Of a stretch of 64,000 nucleotides of DNA, positions 1 to 7,267 are shown in pieces (the stretch's first letter is position 1; each line of letters opens with the position of its first letter). The stretch covers positions 744,001 through 808,000 of the forward strand of contig NZ_JAMBOK010000001.1 of the NCBI RefSeq assembly GCF_023715585.1, read 5' to 3'. The notes beneath the pieces were generated by a model. The model saw only the letters and a program-made list of their open reading frames with translations. It ran no database searches and had not been told where the DNA came from. A program made the position numbers and the translations under genes. The stretch comes from Sporosarcina luteola (GTDB lineage Bacteria; Bacillota; Bacilli; Bacillales_A; Planococcaceae).

Positions 1-9
1 TCTTCGTCA

Positions 10-48
10 CGGCTTTCGCAGGAGTCGCCGCTCTCCGCTACAATCAAC
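10..48. repeat. Left inverted copy of GC-rich intergenic repeat
   Basis: Contains CAGGAGTCGCCG (19-30) followed by CAATCAA (41-47). The same two blocks occur in reverse orientation at 460-495, so an imperfect inverted repeat flanks the transposase relic. The type of sequence (gcaggagtcgccg ... tccaatcaac) is familiar as a dispersed intergenic repeat in Planococcaceae/Bacillaceae; that family assignment is from memory. Confidence 0.55.
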
Positions 49-80
49 GGTGTTTTTATTAAGTGAATGAAGTGAAGGAT

Positions 81-497
81 ATGATGACAAGGAATCAAAT
101 TAATGAACGCGATCAGTTGGAATTGCTAACAATAGAAAAGTTGGTTCCTTAGGACCATTTGGCGCGCAAACTGGATGCGGCAATTAATTTCTCCTTTATC
201 TACCCGTTATTCGAAGATCTTTACTCAACCATTGGGAGCCCCAGCATAGATCCTGTAATACTGCTCAAGATGACATTCATTCAGTATATCTTGGACATCC
301 GTTCCATGCGCTAGATAATCAAGGAAATTGAAACCTACAAAAAATACATGCAGGCGATGCTGACTTTTGCTTCCTTAAACCTTAAGAAGCTGGTTAGTTG
401 GACGTGGAGAGCGCCAGCTATGGAGGCTGAATTGATACCTTGTCTAAAAGGATTTCTCATTGATTGGAGTGCAGGACGGCGACTCCTGGGGGATTAG
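81..497 (+). pseudogene. IS1182-type transposase remnant, internally deleted
   Basis: The frame opened by ATG at 81 reads as the N-terminus of an IS1182-family transposase (DUF772 region: DHLARKLDAAINF, then a stretch on SIDPVILLKM-like residues and IRSMR). It is broken by in-frame TAG codons at 150-152 and 312-314. Near position 345 it jumps directly from the N-terminal IKEIETYK motif to a C-terminal motif, MQAMLTFASLNLKKL, so most of the catalytic middle is gone. The frame ends at TAG 495-497, inside the right repeat copy. It cannot encode a working transposase. The family is recognised by motif only, so the exact IS name is uncertain. Confidence 0.75.
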
Positions 498-703
498 CGA
501 ACGCCGTTACGAAGAACGGCGTTTGCGAGTAAAAGCGTAGCGTTACGAGCAGTGTTTTTTGCGACCCTGAGGGAGCAGTAATGGTAGAACGGATGCCTTA
601 ATTTCCGCAAAAAGCGCAGAAATACGGCAAAGCGAACCCTTCGTTGTTCGCTTGGCTGAGGGCAAGCCCCCCGGAATGCGTCCGCCCGGAACGGAAATCA
701 ACG
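460..703. repeat. Right copy of GC-rich intergenic repeat with internal hairpin
   Basis: Begins with TTGATTGGAGTGCAGGACGG and GCGACTCCTG (460-488) and ends with CGTCCGCCCGGAACGGAAAT plus CAAC at 703, the usual two ends of this dispersed repeat. The middle holds a perfect 9-bp hairpin (500-508/515-523, AACGCCGTT/AACGGCGTT) that looks like an insertion relative to the ordinary unit. No coding frame is convincing here. Confidence 0.55.
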
Positions 704-740
704 TTATTTCAGTCTACTGGCAGTTAAAATGTACATGCTT

Positions 741-778
741 AAGCAAAAGGGTTGGAAATCTATGATTCCCAACCCTTT
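741..778 (-). terminator. Rho-independent terminator after the DUF948 pair
   Basis: A 13-14 bp stem (746-759 with 765-778, around GGGTTGG/CCAACCC) and a T-rich tract on the minus strand. It ends the minus-strand DUF948 operon. Confidence 0.7.
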
Positions 779-821
779 CATCTACATTCTGAACGGTGGA
801 GAATGTATGCCTCCTCCGCTT

Positions 822-1370
822 TTACTTGTCACTGCCTACATACTTCCCTTCCCTTGCAGCCTCTTTCGCTTCCTCTTTCATCCTGTCGATATCGAATACT
901 CGCTGTTCACCAGCTATATACAATGAAGAAGGCCGCAATAAAGATCCTTTTCTACGTTTCTTGCCATTCTGGACTGCATAATATACAAGTGCAGATGTTC
1001 CGTATAATCCACCGAGCCGTTTATTACGCGTCTCCTCATCGATTGATTGCCCTTTCTTTCTGATAGATCCAGCAAAGTCATTTGCAGACGATGCAAGTTT
1101 TCTCGTCGACTCCCCTACATCCCCTACGATTTGAAAGAGCGGCGTCAACGTTCCAAGCTTTTCATTCACGTCCGCTAATGTATCATTGGAATTCTGTATC
1201 ATCTTTCCAGTTTCATGTAAGACACCGTCAAGCTGGTTTGGCAATTGATTGACAGTTTGACTCACACCTTCCAAAATCGAAGCCGTATTGGAAAGAACTT
1301 TCGCGAGATAAATGGATAGAATAAGAAATGCAATTCCAATTAGCAGAACGCCAATACCGGTTAAACTCAT
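822..1370 (-). CDS. DUF948 domain-containing membrane protein
   Basis: 182 aa. One N-terminal transmembrane helix (about residues 4-25) is followed by a long heptad-like helical region (about 26-110) and a charged C-terminus with KKRRKG near 136. This matches the DUF948 family of small, membrane-tethered, coiled-coil proteins of Bacillota, whose molecular role is not established. Its ATG shares one base with the stop of the upstream gene (TAATG), so translation is probably coupled. The upstream gene is a shorter paralogue, and two DUF948 proteins made together could pair through their coiled coils (inference). Confidence 0.8.
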   Translation of the reverse strand: MSLTGIGVLLIGIAFLILSIYLAKVLSNTASILEGVSQTVNQLPNQLDGVLHETGKMIQNSNDTLADVNEKLGTLTPLFQIVGDVGESTRKLASSANDFAGSIRKKGQSIDEETRNKRLGGLYGTSALVYYAVQNGKKRRKGSLLRPSSLYIAGEQRVFDIDRMKEEAKEAAREGKYVGSDK

Positions 1371-1810
1371 TATGCTCTCCCCTTCCTTGTTTCAGTTGAT
1401 TGCCGTCCGCGCTTCCATGATGCCCATAACATTTTTGCGAATTCGGCACCTTGGATAGTACGGATAAATGGTTTTACGCTCTTCAAGTCTCCGTTATTTG
1501 CATACGCTTCAGTCATATCATTCAATTCCTCACCAAAGAGGTTTGCCGCATCACCAAATTTTTCTGCGGTCATGAATACACTGTTAAGCGCATTCAACTT
1601 TCCTTCCATATCGGATATCGTTACATTCGTTTCGTCTAATGTCCCCTCGAATGCTTGAATTGCGCCGTCCAATTTGGACTCCAACTCTCCTGCCGCAGTT
1701 GCGATTGCCCCGATCCCTGTTGATGTACGCAGAAGTAATTTGGACAGTGCGATCGCAAAAATGGCAAAGGAAACAGCCATTATGAATACGCCGATTTGAA
1801 CTAACACCAT
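1370..1810 (-). CDS. DUF948 domain-containing membrane protein (paralogue)
   Basis: 146 aa. An N-terminal transmembrane segment (about residues 5-28) precedes a predicted coiled coil (about 35-95, with ELESKLDGAIQAF and VTISDMEGKLNALN). It resembles the next gene over most of its length, which suggests tandem duplication. GGGAGG sits 6 nt before the ATG. It is the first gene of a two-gene minus-strand operon ending at the terminator at 741-778. Function is unknown beyond family membership. Confidence 0.8.
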   Translation of the reverse strand: MVLVQIGVFIMAVSFAIFAIALSKLLLRTSTGIGAIATAAGELESKLDGAIQAFEGTLDETNVTISDMEGKLNALNSVFMTAEKFGDAANLFGEELNDMTEAYANNGDLKSVKPFIRTIQGAEFAKMLWASWKRGRQSTETRKGRA

Positions 1811-1865
1811 ATCATGCCTCCCTGACCATCTATTCCTCTTTTAGTTCGATGGTAAGCCTTTTTTA

Positions 1866-2918
1866 TTACAATAAGTAGAACCCTATACCGATGATCAAAT
1901 AAGCTGCAAGCAATGTCAGGCCTTCAAACCAGTTGGACTCGCCATCGTTCGAGAGGTTGATGACAAGAAATGTCGCAGTGATCATCGCGACAAGCTCAGG
2001 TATAGTAAAGACGAGCGGCATTGATTCGGGCATCATCAGTGAGACGAGAACAAGTATTGGAGCTACAAACATTGCGACTTGCAAAGTTGAGCCGACAGCA
2101 ATTTCCACTGCTACGTCCATCTTGTTCTTCATCGCCATCGTAATTGCCGAAAAATGCTCCGCCGCATTCCCGACAATCGCCACGATAATAACGCCAATAA
2201 ACAATTCAGACCAACCGAACTTCTCCCCGAGTGTCTCGAATGTATGTACGAGTTGTTCAGAAACGTACGCCACAGCAATAGTTGATAATAGCAGGATGAC
2301 GATGGATTTTTTCTTTGACCATTCGGGGGTCTCCTCTTCGTGTTTTTTTGTATCAGCCGATGAAAAAACACCTCTGTGAGTGACCAGCTTGAAAAACAGA
2401 CCCGCCAGATATAAAGTGATCAATATGATGGAAATGCCTATACTTAATGTGATTGTATTCGTCTGATCCATCGTTTGTGTAAATATTTCGGGGATGACAA
2501 ATGCTACAATGACCGCGAAGATCAATAATCCCGAATTGTACCTAGCGTCATGGATGCCGAACTTCTGCGTTTTGAATTTAATGCCTCCCGCAAAAAATGA
2601 AACGCCCAGTACGAGCAATAGATTCCCTAGAACCGATCCGGTCAAAGAAGCTAACACAATTCCGATCAATCCTGCTTTCAATGTGAAAATGGAAATTATC
2701 AATTCTACGGCATTGCCAAATGTCGCGTTCAACAAGCCGCCGACTCTTGGCCCGCTAACTATCGCAAGACTTTCTGTAGCTCTCCCAATAAACCCTGCAA
2801 GCGCAATGATACTAATGCAACTGATAATGAATATTGGAATATCAGGCCAATCCATCACCGACCCAATGATAATTAGCGGAACGCCGATGAACACAAGCAA
2901 CGTAAATATTCGATTCAC
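1866..2918 (-). CDS. cax: Calcium/proton exchanger, CaCA family
   Basis: About 350 aa with roughly 11 transmembrane segments. It carries the two inverted alpha-repeat motifs of Cax antiporters: GNAVELI near residue 68 and GNAAEH near 250, whose acidic residues bind Ca2+ and H+. It should extrude Ca2+ against proton influx in the cytoplasmic membrane, like YfkE/ChaA of Bacillus subtilis. A charged loop (DTKKHEEETPEWSKKK, about 188-204) joins the two halves. I chose GTG at 2918 because AAGGAG lies about 10 nt upstream; the GTG at 2927 is almost touching the Shine-Dalgarno site. Confidence 0.9.
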   Translation of the reverse strand: MNRIFTLLVFIGVPLIIIGSVMDWPDIPIFIISCISIIALAGFIGRATESLAIVSGPRVGGLLNATFGNAVELIISIFTLKAGLIGIVLASLTGSVLGNLLLVLGVSFFAGGIKFKTQKFGIHDARYNSGLLIFAVIVAFVIPEIFTQTMDQTNTITLSIGISIILITLYLAGLFFKLVTHRGVFSSADTKKHEEETPEWSKKKSIVILLLSTIAVAYVSEQLVHTFETLGEKFGWSELFIGVIIVAIVGNAAEHFSAITMAMKNKMDVAVEIAVGSTLQVAMFVAPILVLVSLMMPESMPLVFTIPELVAMITATFLVINLSNDGESNWFEGLTLLAAYLIIGIGFYLL

Positions 2919-3023
2919 CGGAATCACTCTCCTTCAATGGAATTCCTCCATATCTTTCCCTGTAAGTGACTGAAGCAAACAGTTATCCTAATGAAGGAAA
3001 ACGATGAATGGAATATATTATCA

Positions 3024-3052
3024 TTGATATTTTTCATCATAACGTGTACTAT
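3024..3052 (+). promoter_or_regulatory. Sigma-A-type promoter for the 3.1-kb leader RNA
   Basis: TTGATA (3024-3029), 17-bp spacer, TACTAT (3047-3052); transcription would start near 3059. It lies about 350 bp before the next start codon on this strand. Confidence 0.55.
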
Positions 3053-3058
3053 ATATAC

Positions 3059-3300
3059 ATAAGCTGCATTGTTCGTATTCACATTAAGTTTTAACCTTTA
3101 AGCTGTAAAAGGGAGTTTTATATCGAGGCAGGAATGGTATGCCTGATTCAAAATTAATCAGGACGGACAGGATCGTCTCTGCGGACACCCACTTTGAGGA
3201 GTGGTGGTTTAAAACTTTCATGATTAACGATACGGCAGAGGCGGCTTTTACTTTATCCTACAATAACCATCATCCTTTTAGGATGATGGTTTTCTCATTC
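3059..3300 (+). ncRNA. Candidate structured leader or small RNA
   Basis: Fills most of a 480-bp gap without a convincing gene. Between a good promoter and an intrinsic terminator lie several local hairpins: AGGCA/TGCCT (about 3126-3143), GGACGG/ATCGTC (about 3161-3178) and CCACT/AGTGG (about 3189-3205). I could not match it to a riboswitch class I know (no T-box, SAM, FMN, TPP, lysine, Mg or Mn signature). It could be a stand-alone small RNA or an attenuated leader of the gene at 3402. A frame starting at 3139 crosses it but lacks a Shine-Dalgarno site. Confidence 0.4.
3265..3296 (+). terminator. Intrinsic terminator inside the leader
   Basis: Perfect 12-bp stem AACCATCATCCT (3265-3276)/AGGATGATGGTT (3280-3291) with a 3-nt loop and a T-rich tail. 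It stands about 106 nt before the ATG at 3402, a typical place for an attenuator. Confidence 0.75.
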
Positions 3301-3401
3301 AATAAAAGGAAACGGATATTTTCTCGTTCGAGGGACATCATACATCATGTAGGTGAATTCATTTCACTTAACAAAAAAAATCTTAAGGAGATGTCTTACA
3401 C

Positions 3402-3608
3402 ATGCCAGAAAATCGCCAAAACCGAGACAATAACAAGAACAACCGCAACGACAGAAACAACAACAACAACAACAACAACAACAGAAACACAGAATTCGCG
3501 GATGATTTCTTAAACAACAACCGCAATGACAGAAACGACAGAAACGACAGAAACAACAACGACAACAACGACAGAAATAACCGCAACAACCGTAACGACA
3601 ACCGCTAA
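3402..3608 (+). CDS. Small Asn/Arg/Asp-repeat protein
   Basis: 68 aa, made almost wholly of Asn, Arg and Asp. It has a run of nine Asn encoded by nine identical AAC codons (3456-3482) and repeated NDR/RND triplets in the second half. The only ordinary segment is NTEFADDFLNNN in the middle. TEFA recalls the TEFASET repeats of gamma-type small acid-soluble spore proteins, so a spore role is possible, but this is weak. AAGGAG precedes the ATG and a strong terminator follows directly, which supports a real gene. The AAC tract is a slippage-prone microsatellite. The protein should be highly hydrophilic and disordered. Confidence 0.65.
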   Translation: MPENRQNRDNNKNNRNDRNNNNNNNNNRNTEFADDFLNNNRNDRNDRNDRNNNDNNDRNNRNNRNDNR

Positions 3609-3619
3609 TAAACGAAAAT

Positions 3620-3658
3620 GCCCCGTATCGCTCATTTTTCGCGATACGGGGCTTTTCT
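3620..3658 (+). terminator. Rho-independent terminator
   Basis: 12-bp stem GCCCCGTATCGC (3620-3631)/GCGATACGGGGC (3641-3652) and TTTTCTT tail. It ends the Asn/Arg-repeat gene and also lies between convergent genes. Confidence 0.9.
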
Positions 3659-3661
3659 TCA

Positions 3662-3964
3662 TTAAAGCATTTTCAGCAATGCCTCTTTTCCTGTCATTCC
3701 GGATCGAATACCAAGCGCCTCTGCTTCTAATGTAACCGATTCAAGCGGCGCCTTCAGTAATTGCTCAATTGTTTTTACCCCCACAGCCCTGCCGGCGATT
3801 ATTTTTCGGTCTGCCAACACATTGTTCAGCAGTCCTACATCCAATGCACCGCACATGATATATCCTTTTTCATTCGACACGGTCAATAAGGTTGTTTTTG
3901 GCAAACGGACAGTCACTGCCGTAAACGGATGCCCTTCGATTAGTATTGGTGTCAATGTTACCAA
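3662..3964 (-). CDS. yunC: YunC family protein (DUF1805)
   Basis: 100 aa. It matches the DUF1805/YunC family over its whole length, including GYIMCGALDVGLLN and GRAVGVKTIEQLL. Biochemical function is unknown; the fold is a small alpha/beta domain. I prefer TTG at 3964 because AAAGGGGTGATC is placed about 6-8 nt upstream, whereas GTG at 3973 lies inside that Shine-Dalgarno sequence. It stands alone, convergent with the Asn/Arg-repeat gene. Confidence 0.8.
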   Translation of the reverse strand: MVTLTPILIEGHPFTAVTVRLPKTTLLTVSNEKGYIMCGALDVGLLNNVLADRKIIAGRAVGVKTIEQLLKAPLESVTLEAEALGIRSGMTGKEALLKML

Positions 3965-4091
3965 GCTGATCACCCCTTTCCCCTCTATACATATGGATTG
4001 CCTTATAAAATTGTGCCATTATATACCCGTAACGAATCACTGCTATACTTGTAGTGTTGGAATAACAGGTGAGTAGAGGAAGTGATGCCAT

Positions 4092-4922
4092 ATGATAGAT
4101 GAAGAGAATGTTGACCATACTGAGAATAGCGTTCAAAACGATGAGGATTTGAGCGAGGAAGAAATGCATCTACTTGTATTGCAGGCACAACAGGAAGCAT
4201 TACAGCAACACCCGGAAAACACATTTCAAAAGAAAGTAATCCCGAAATGGTTCATCTGGATTCTATCACTCATGCTATTCCTAAGTACATTTGCAGGGCT
4301 ATTTCAAGTCTTTTCAATTCCGGCTATTGACTTCTTGATAACTTCTGCGTCGTTATCTAAGAGAGAAGATATTGCGGATTATAAAAAAGCTGTTGTGGTG
4401 GTCGTAACGGAAGAAGGAAAAGGAACAGGTTTCTCGATTTCGAGCGACGGTGACATCCTCACCAACTATCATGTCGTGGAAGAAAACCGATCGTTGTCCG
4501 TAGTTTTCCCAGAAAACGGCAGGTATGAAGCAAAAGTAAAACAAACCTATCCTGCTATTGATATGGCAGTGCTTGAAATCCAAGGGAGCAATCTTCCCTT
4601 CCTAGCAATAGATCATTCAAACAAGATGGTCAAAAACGATCCCCTAATTTTTATCGGCAATCCACTAAGCTTTAAAGGAATTGCAAATGAAGGCACCATT
4701 TTGTCACCCATAAAACTTAGCGATTGGTCTGATGAAGTGATGATGATCAAAGCACCTGTCTATCGAGGAAATAGCGGGAGCCCTGTGTTAAATGAAAAAG
4801 GAAAAGTCATCGGAATCATTTTTGCGACAATGGATCATCAGGAACATGGCAAAGTAGGTCTGTTTATTCCGGTATCATTGTTACATGAAGATCTCACTGA
4901 AGAAGCAGAAATCCGGGAATGA
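4092..4922 (+). CDS. Membrane-anchored HtrA-like serine protease (S1C)
   Basis: 276 aa. An acidic cytoplasmic N-terminus (1-50) and one transmembrane helix (about 53-75) are followed by a trypsin-like domain (about 97-270). The triad is visible: His127 in TNYHVV, Asp157 in AIDMAVL and Ser228 in GNSGSP. Unlike HtrA/DegP it has no PDZ domain, so chaperone-like PDZ functions are unlikely. The active domain should sit outside the membrane and may act in envelope protein quality control (inference). GAGGAAGTGATG precedes the ATG. A weak hairpin overlaps the stop (4913-4936) without a good T run. Confidence 0.85.
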   Translation: MIDEENVDHTENSVQNDEDLSEEEMHLLVLQAQQEALQQHPENTFQKKVIPKWFIWILSLMLFLSTFAGLFQVFSIPAIDFLITSASLSKREDIADYKKAVVVVVTEEGKGTGFSISSDGDILTNYHVVEENRSLSVVFPENGRYEAKVKQTYPAIDMAVLEIQGSNLPFLAIDHSNKMVKNDPLIFIGNPLSFKGIANEGTILSPIKLSDWSDEVMMIKAPVYRGNSGSPVLNEKGKVIGIIFATMDHQEHGKVGLFIPVSLLHEDLTEEAEIRE

Positions 4923-5059
4923 TTCAATCATTTCCGGGTAATCTCAGCTTTTAAGAATTACACGAAAAATACGGTCATTCATCTCTCCTAAATTAGCTCA
5001 AATACCGGTAAGCATTATTCGGGGATTTGGTGGAACGCTAAGGATACGGAGGTGATAAG

Positions 5060-5215
5060 ATGACTCAGAAGATATTATGTGAAGTGAATAACTGCACGTA
5101 TTGGGGAGAAGGAAATAATTGTCACGCCGAGGTTATATACGTCGTCAGTCAACACGGTAATCAGGCAGACGATAGTGAAGACACGGATTGCAAGACGTTT
5201 AAACCTGAGGAGTAA
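5060..5215 (+). CDS. DUF1540 small cysteine-rich protein
   Basis: 51 aa. It has the DUF1540 pattern: Cys7, Cys12 (CEVNNCTYW), Cys21 (NNCHAEVI) and Cys44 (DTDCKTF), with the acidic stretch DDSEDTD before the last Cys. The four cysteines probably bind a metal ion (inference). GGAGGTGATAAG lies directly before the ATG. Many Clostridia and Bacilli carry one or more such proteins, often linked to sporulation or stress, but no precise function is known. Confidence 0.85.
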   Translation: MTQKILCEVNNCTYWGEGNNCHAEVIYVVSQHGNQADDSEDTDCKTFKPEE

Positions 5216-5222
5216 TTAACCG

Positions 5223-5259
5223 GGAAGAATGCATGATCAAATATGATCTGCATTCTTCC
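5223..5259 (+). terminator. Hairpin after the DUF1540 gene
   Basis: Perfect 11-bp stem GGAAGAATGCA (5223-5233)/TGCATTCTTCC (5249-5259), with GATCA/TGATC pairing inside the loop. There is no U run afterwards, so it may stabilise the transcript rather than terminate it. Confidence 0.5.
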
Positions 5260-5358
5260 TAAAGAAGTTTAAACAAACAAGTGTTTATTTGCTATCAATA
5301 AACTTTAAACTTATAATTGTACAGTGTTTAATTTTACATATTGATGGAGGTTTATGGA

Positions 5359-5796
5359 TTGAAGAAATTACTATCTGCGTTACTTGCTTTGACAATAGTC
5401 ATGTCACCAATCGGCAGCTTTGTACTGAACGATCATGCTACTACGGTTGAAGCGAAAAGATATAAATCAGGAAAGAAAAGTTTTAACCCGAATCAGAACA
5501 ACTTCTCAAAACCGAAAGTGGATAAGAAAAAGGAAGACAATACATCCTTTGCCAAATCTCCTAAAACCCAATCTTCAAAAGGCGGGTTCTTCTCCGGAGG
5601 TCTCATGCGCGGATTATTTGTCGGAGGGATTGCAGGTCTCCTATTTGGCAGTCTTTTCGCTAATATGGGCATATTAGGTTCGGTATTAGGTTTTCTGATC
5701 AATCTGTTGGCAATCATCTTCATCATTAGTTTGATTCGGAGGATCTTCTCTCTTCTTAAAGCAAGAAAAGAGAAAGCTAATCCATGGCAGAATTAA
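5359..5796 (+). CDS. Tim44-like small secreted/membrane protein
   Basis: About 145 aa. An N-terminal signal-like segment (KKLLSALLALTIVMSPIGSF) leads to a basic, Ser/Lys/Asn-rich linker (about 38-78). A Gly-rich hydrophobic region (about 79-130: GGFFSGG, FVGGIAGLLFGS, then a long helix) and a basic tail follow. This layout matches proteins annotated Tim44-like or preprotein-translocase-like in Bacillus; transport function is not shown. Start: TTG at 5359, because GGAGG lies 8 nt upstream; the earlier TTG/ATG codons lie upstream of or inside that site. It overlaps the next gene by 13 nt, suggesting an operon. Confidence 0.75.
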   Translation: MKKLLSALLALTIVMSPIGSFVLNDHATTVEAKRYKSGKKSFNPNQNNFSKPKVDKKKEDNTSFAKSPKTQSSKGGFFSGGLMRGLFVGGIAGLLFGSLFANMGILGSVLGFLINLLAIIFIISLIRRIFSLLKARKEKANPWQN

Positions 5797-6074
5797 TGAT
5801 GTCAGAACAGGATATTGTGAATGCAATATGCATTGATTATTCACAAAAACATAATATTCTTCCGGAAGAAATCGAAGTCGAGCTTGTCTACGACGATGAT
5901 GAAGGCTTTTCCGCAGAACTGGAATATCACGGTCAAAAACAAGTACTCGGTTCATTCGACATCATCCAGGCAATCCGTTATTGGATAGAAAAAGTCTTAA
6001 ACGGAGACCCTTATGCAGCGGGTGTCAAATTGTTATTGGACAGAGAAGAAGGTATTATTGCTACAATTCAATGA
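5784..6074 (+). CDS. YxcD/DUF2653 family protein
   Basis: 96 aa. It matches the YxcD-type DUF2653 family: SEQDIVNAICIDYS near the N-terminus and the conserved VELVYDDDEGFSAE in the middle. Function unknown. The frame overlaps the Tim44-like gene by 13 nt. ATG at 5796 would share one base with that gene's TAA stop (TAATG) and fits the usual family N-terminus, so the true start could be 5796/5799. The pair is repeatedly adjacent in Bacilli (from memory), suggesting a shared envelope role. Confidence 0.75.
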   Translation: MAELMMSEQDIVNAICIDYSQKHNILPEEIEVELVYDDDEGFSAELEYHGQKQVLGSFDIIQAIRYWIEKVLNGDPYAAGVKLLLDREEGIIATIQ

Positions 6075-6090
6075 TAGGATCTGTCTTTCG

Positions 6091-6122
6091 GCCAGGAGGG
6101 TGATTACCCGCCTGGCTTTTTT
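6091..6122 (+). terminator. Rho-independent terminator
   Basis: Stem GCCAGG...CCTGGC (6091-6116) with inner GGG/CCC pairs, followed by six T residues. It ends the 5359-6074 operon. Confidence 0.9.
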
Positions 6123-6128
6123 CCAGAA

Positions 6129-6944
6129 TCAATCTTTTACACTTACGAGCTGTCTTTCTAACACTTCATATTTCACTTCCGAATCATTTTTTAGTAAGAG
6201 TTCTGCTTGCAAATATTCCCCTGTACGTTTATCGACTGTCCATCTCCATATTTCATTCTGTCTGAAAGTCTTACCGTCTTTCTGGTAAAATTGGTGTGCC
6301 CTTTCTTCTATGTGGTAACTTACTCCAATTTCCTCATTGGAATATATTGCACCTTTCAAGTGACGATCAGTCAACCAAACACGGATTTGAAAAGCAAATT
6401 CGGTAGTGTTTTTAAAGCGGAAATCTACATAATTGTAAAATACGCTGGCCCCGCTCCCAAATGGAAGAACCCTTCCTTCATCAGGAAACGGATCAAAACT
6501 ATGATGATGCCTTTCCACTACGGTCATTGGCGTGTGCAGCACCATCCAATAGAGAAGGTTTGCTAACTGACAAATGCCGCCACCCACACCTGTCTTCACT
6601 TCTCCTCTGGAAAGCTGCATCCCTTCAATATACCCTTTTTTCCTTGTAGCCCTACCGACCAATTCCCAGAATGAAAAAACTTCGCCTGGCTGAATGATGA
6701 TTCCGTCGATTTTGCTTGATGCTAGAGTGAGATTTACGATTTTGTTCTCCTGTAGGACCGGATCACTATCCCCGAGCCTCCTACGCAAAAGCGATTGATG
6801 TTTTTTACAGGTATGGTTGAAATTCGTTTCAGATTTCCTCTTGGCAAACTGTTTCCTATCCTTGAGATTTTTTATAAAACGGAAAAACCTCTTTTGTTCT
6901 ATTCTAATGTAATAAAAAAACGGATGAATTTCAGTGAGTCTCAC
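6129..6944 (-). CDS. VanW family protein
   Basis: 271 aa. The VanW domain spans about residues 70-215, with QPGEVFSFWELVG, the glycine-rich GVGGGICQLANLLYW and HHHSFDPFPDEGR. VanW-like proteins occur in vancomycin-resistance clusters but are also widespread in spore formers, and their biochemical role is unclear; they are often linked to the cell envelope. No signal peptide or transmembrane helix is obvious here. The GTG start at 6944 has AGGGGAG six nt upstream. No van ligase genes lie nearby, so this is not evidence of glycopeptide resistance. Confidence 0.85.
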   Translation of the reverse strand: MRLTEIHPFFYYIRIEQKRFFRFIKNLKDRKQFAKRKSETNFNHTCKKHQSLLRRRLGDSDPVLQENKIVNLTLASSKIDGIIIQPGEVFSFWELVGRATRKKGYIEGMQLSRGEVKTGVGGGICQLANLLYWMVLHTPMTVVERHHHSFDPFPDEGRVLPFGSGASVFYNYVDFRFKNTTEFAFQIRVWLTDRHLKGAIYSNEEIGVSYHIEERAHQFYQKDGKTFRQNEIWRWTVDKRTGEYLQAELLLKNDSEVKYEVLERQLVSVKD

Positions 6945-7186
6945 TTTTTTCTCCCCTAGTATTTTTTCATGAACACTTCTCTACTTTATTCATCATATGC
7001 TTGTCACTTTCCTTCTCTGAATAAAAAATCGACATATACCTATCATAGAAATTTCACATAAACGTAAGGACTATAAGCAGCCAAGCAAGGGTAAAGAAGT
7101 CTGCAAGAAAAAATTGGAATGTCTATTTTCACTTGAAATGAAAACCTTTTATCACTTGAGACGTCTATATGATGTGGAAATATCCC

Positions 7187-7215
7187 TTGCCCGACTGTTC
7201 ATTAGGTGATATGAT
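7187..7215 (+). promoter_or_regulatory. Sigma-A-type promoter for the LCP gene
   Basis: TTGCCC (7187-7192), 17-bp spacer, TATGAT (7210-7215). The rest of the 320-bp gap between the divergent VanW and LCP genes (6945-7267) is AT-rich, and I see no further gene, repeat or RNA in it. Confidence 0.5.
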
Positions 7216-7267
7216 ACGCGTGCTAAACAATCTCTTTATAGTTTTTTATAATTAGGCGGTGATCCAT

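Noticed and set aside
3139-3513. 124-codon open frame crossing the leader and the Asn/Arg gene
   Set aside because: No ribosome site before its ATG, its second half is an out-of-frame reading of the AAC/GAC repeats (poly-Thr), and it runs through a perfect terminator.
3430-3605. AAC/GAC-rich tract as a CRISPR-like or satellite array
   Set aside because: Repeats are codon-sized and in frame with the protein; there are no spacers of regular length.
4913-4936. Hairpin over the stop of the HtrA-like gene
   Set aside because: About 11-bp stem with a GU pair but no T run after it; not a clear terminator.
6129-6944. VanW as a glycopeptide resistance determinant
   Set aside because: No vanA/B/H/X/Y/R/S genes nearby; VanW-domain proteins are common in spore formers without resistance.
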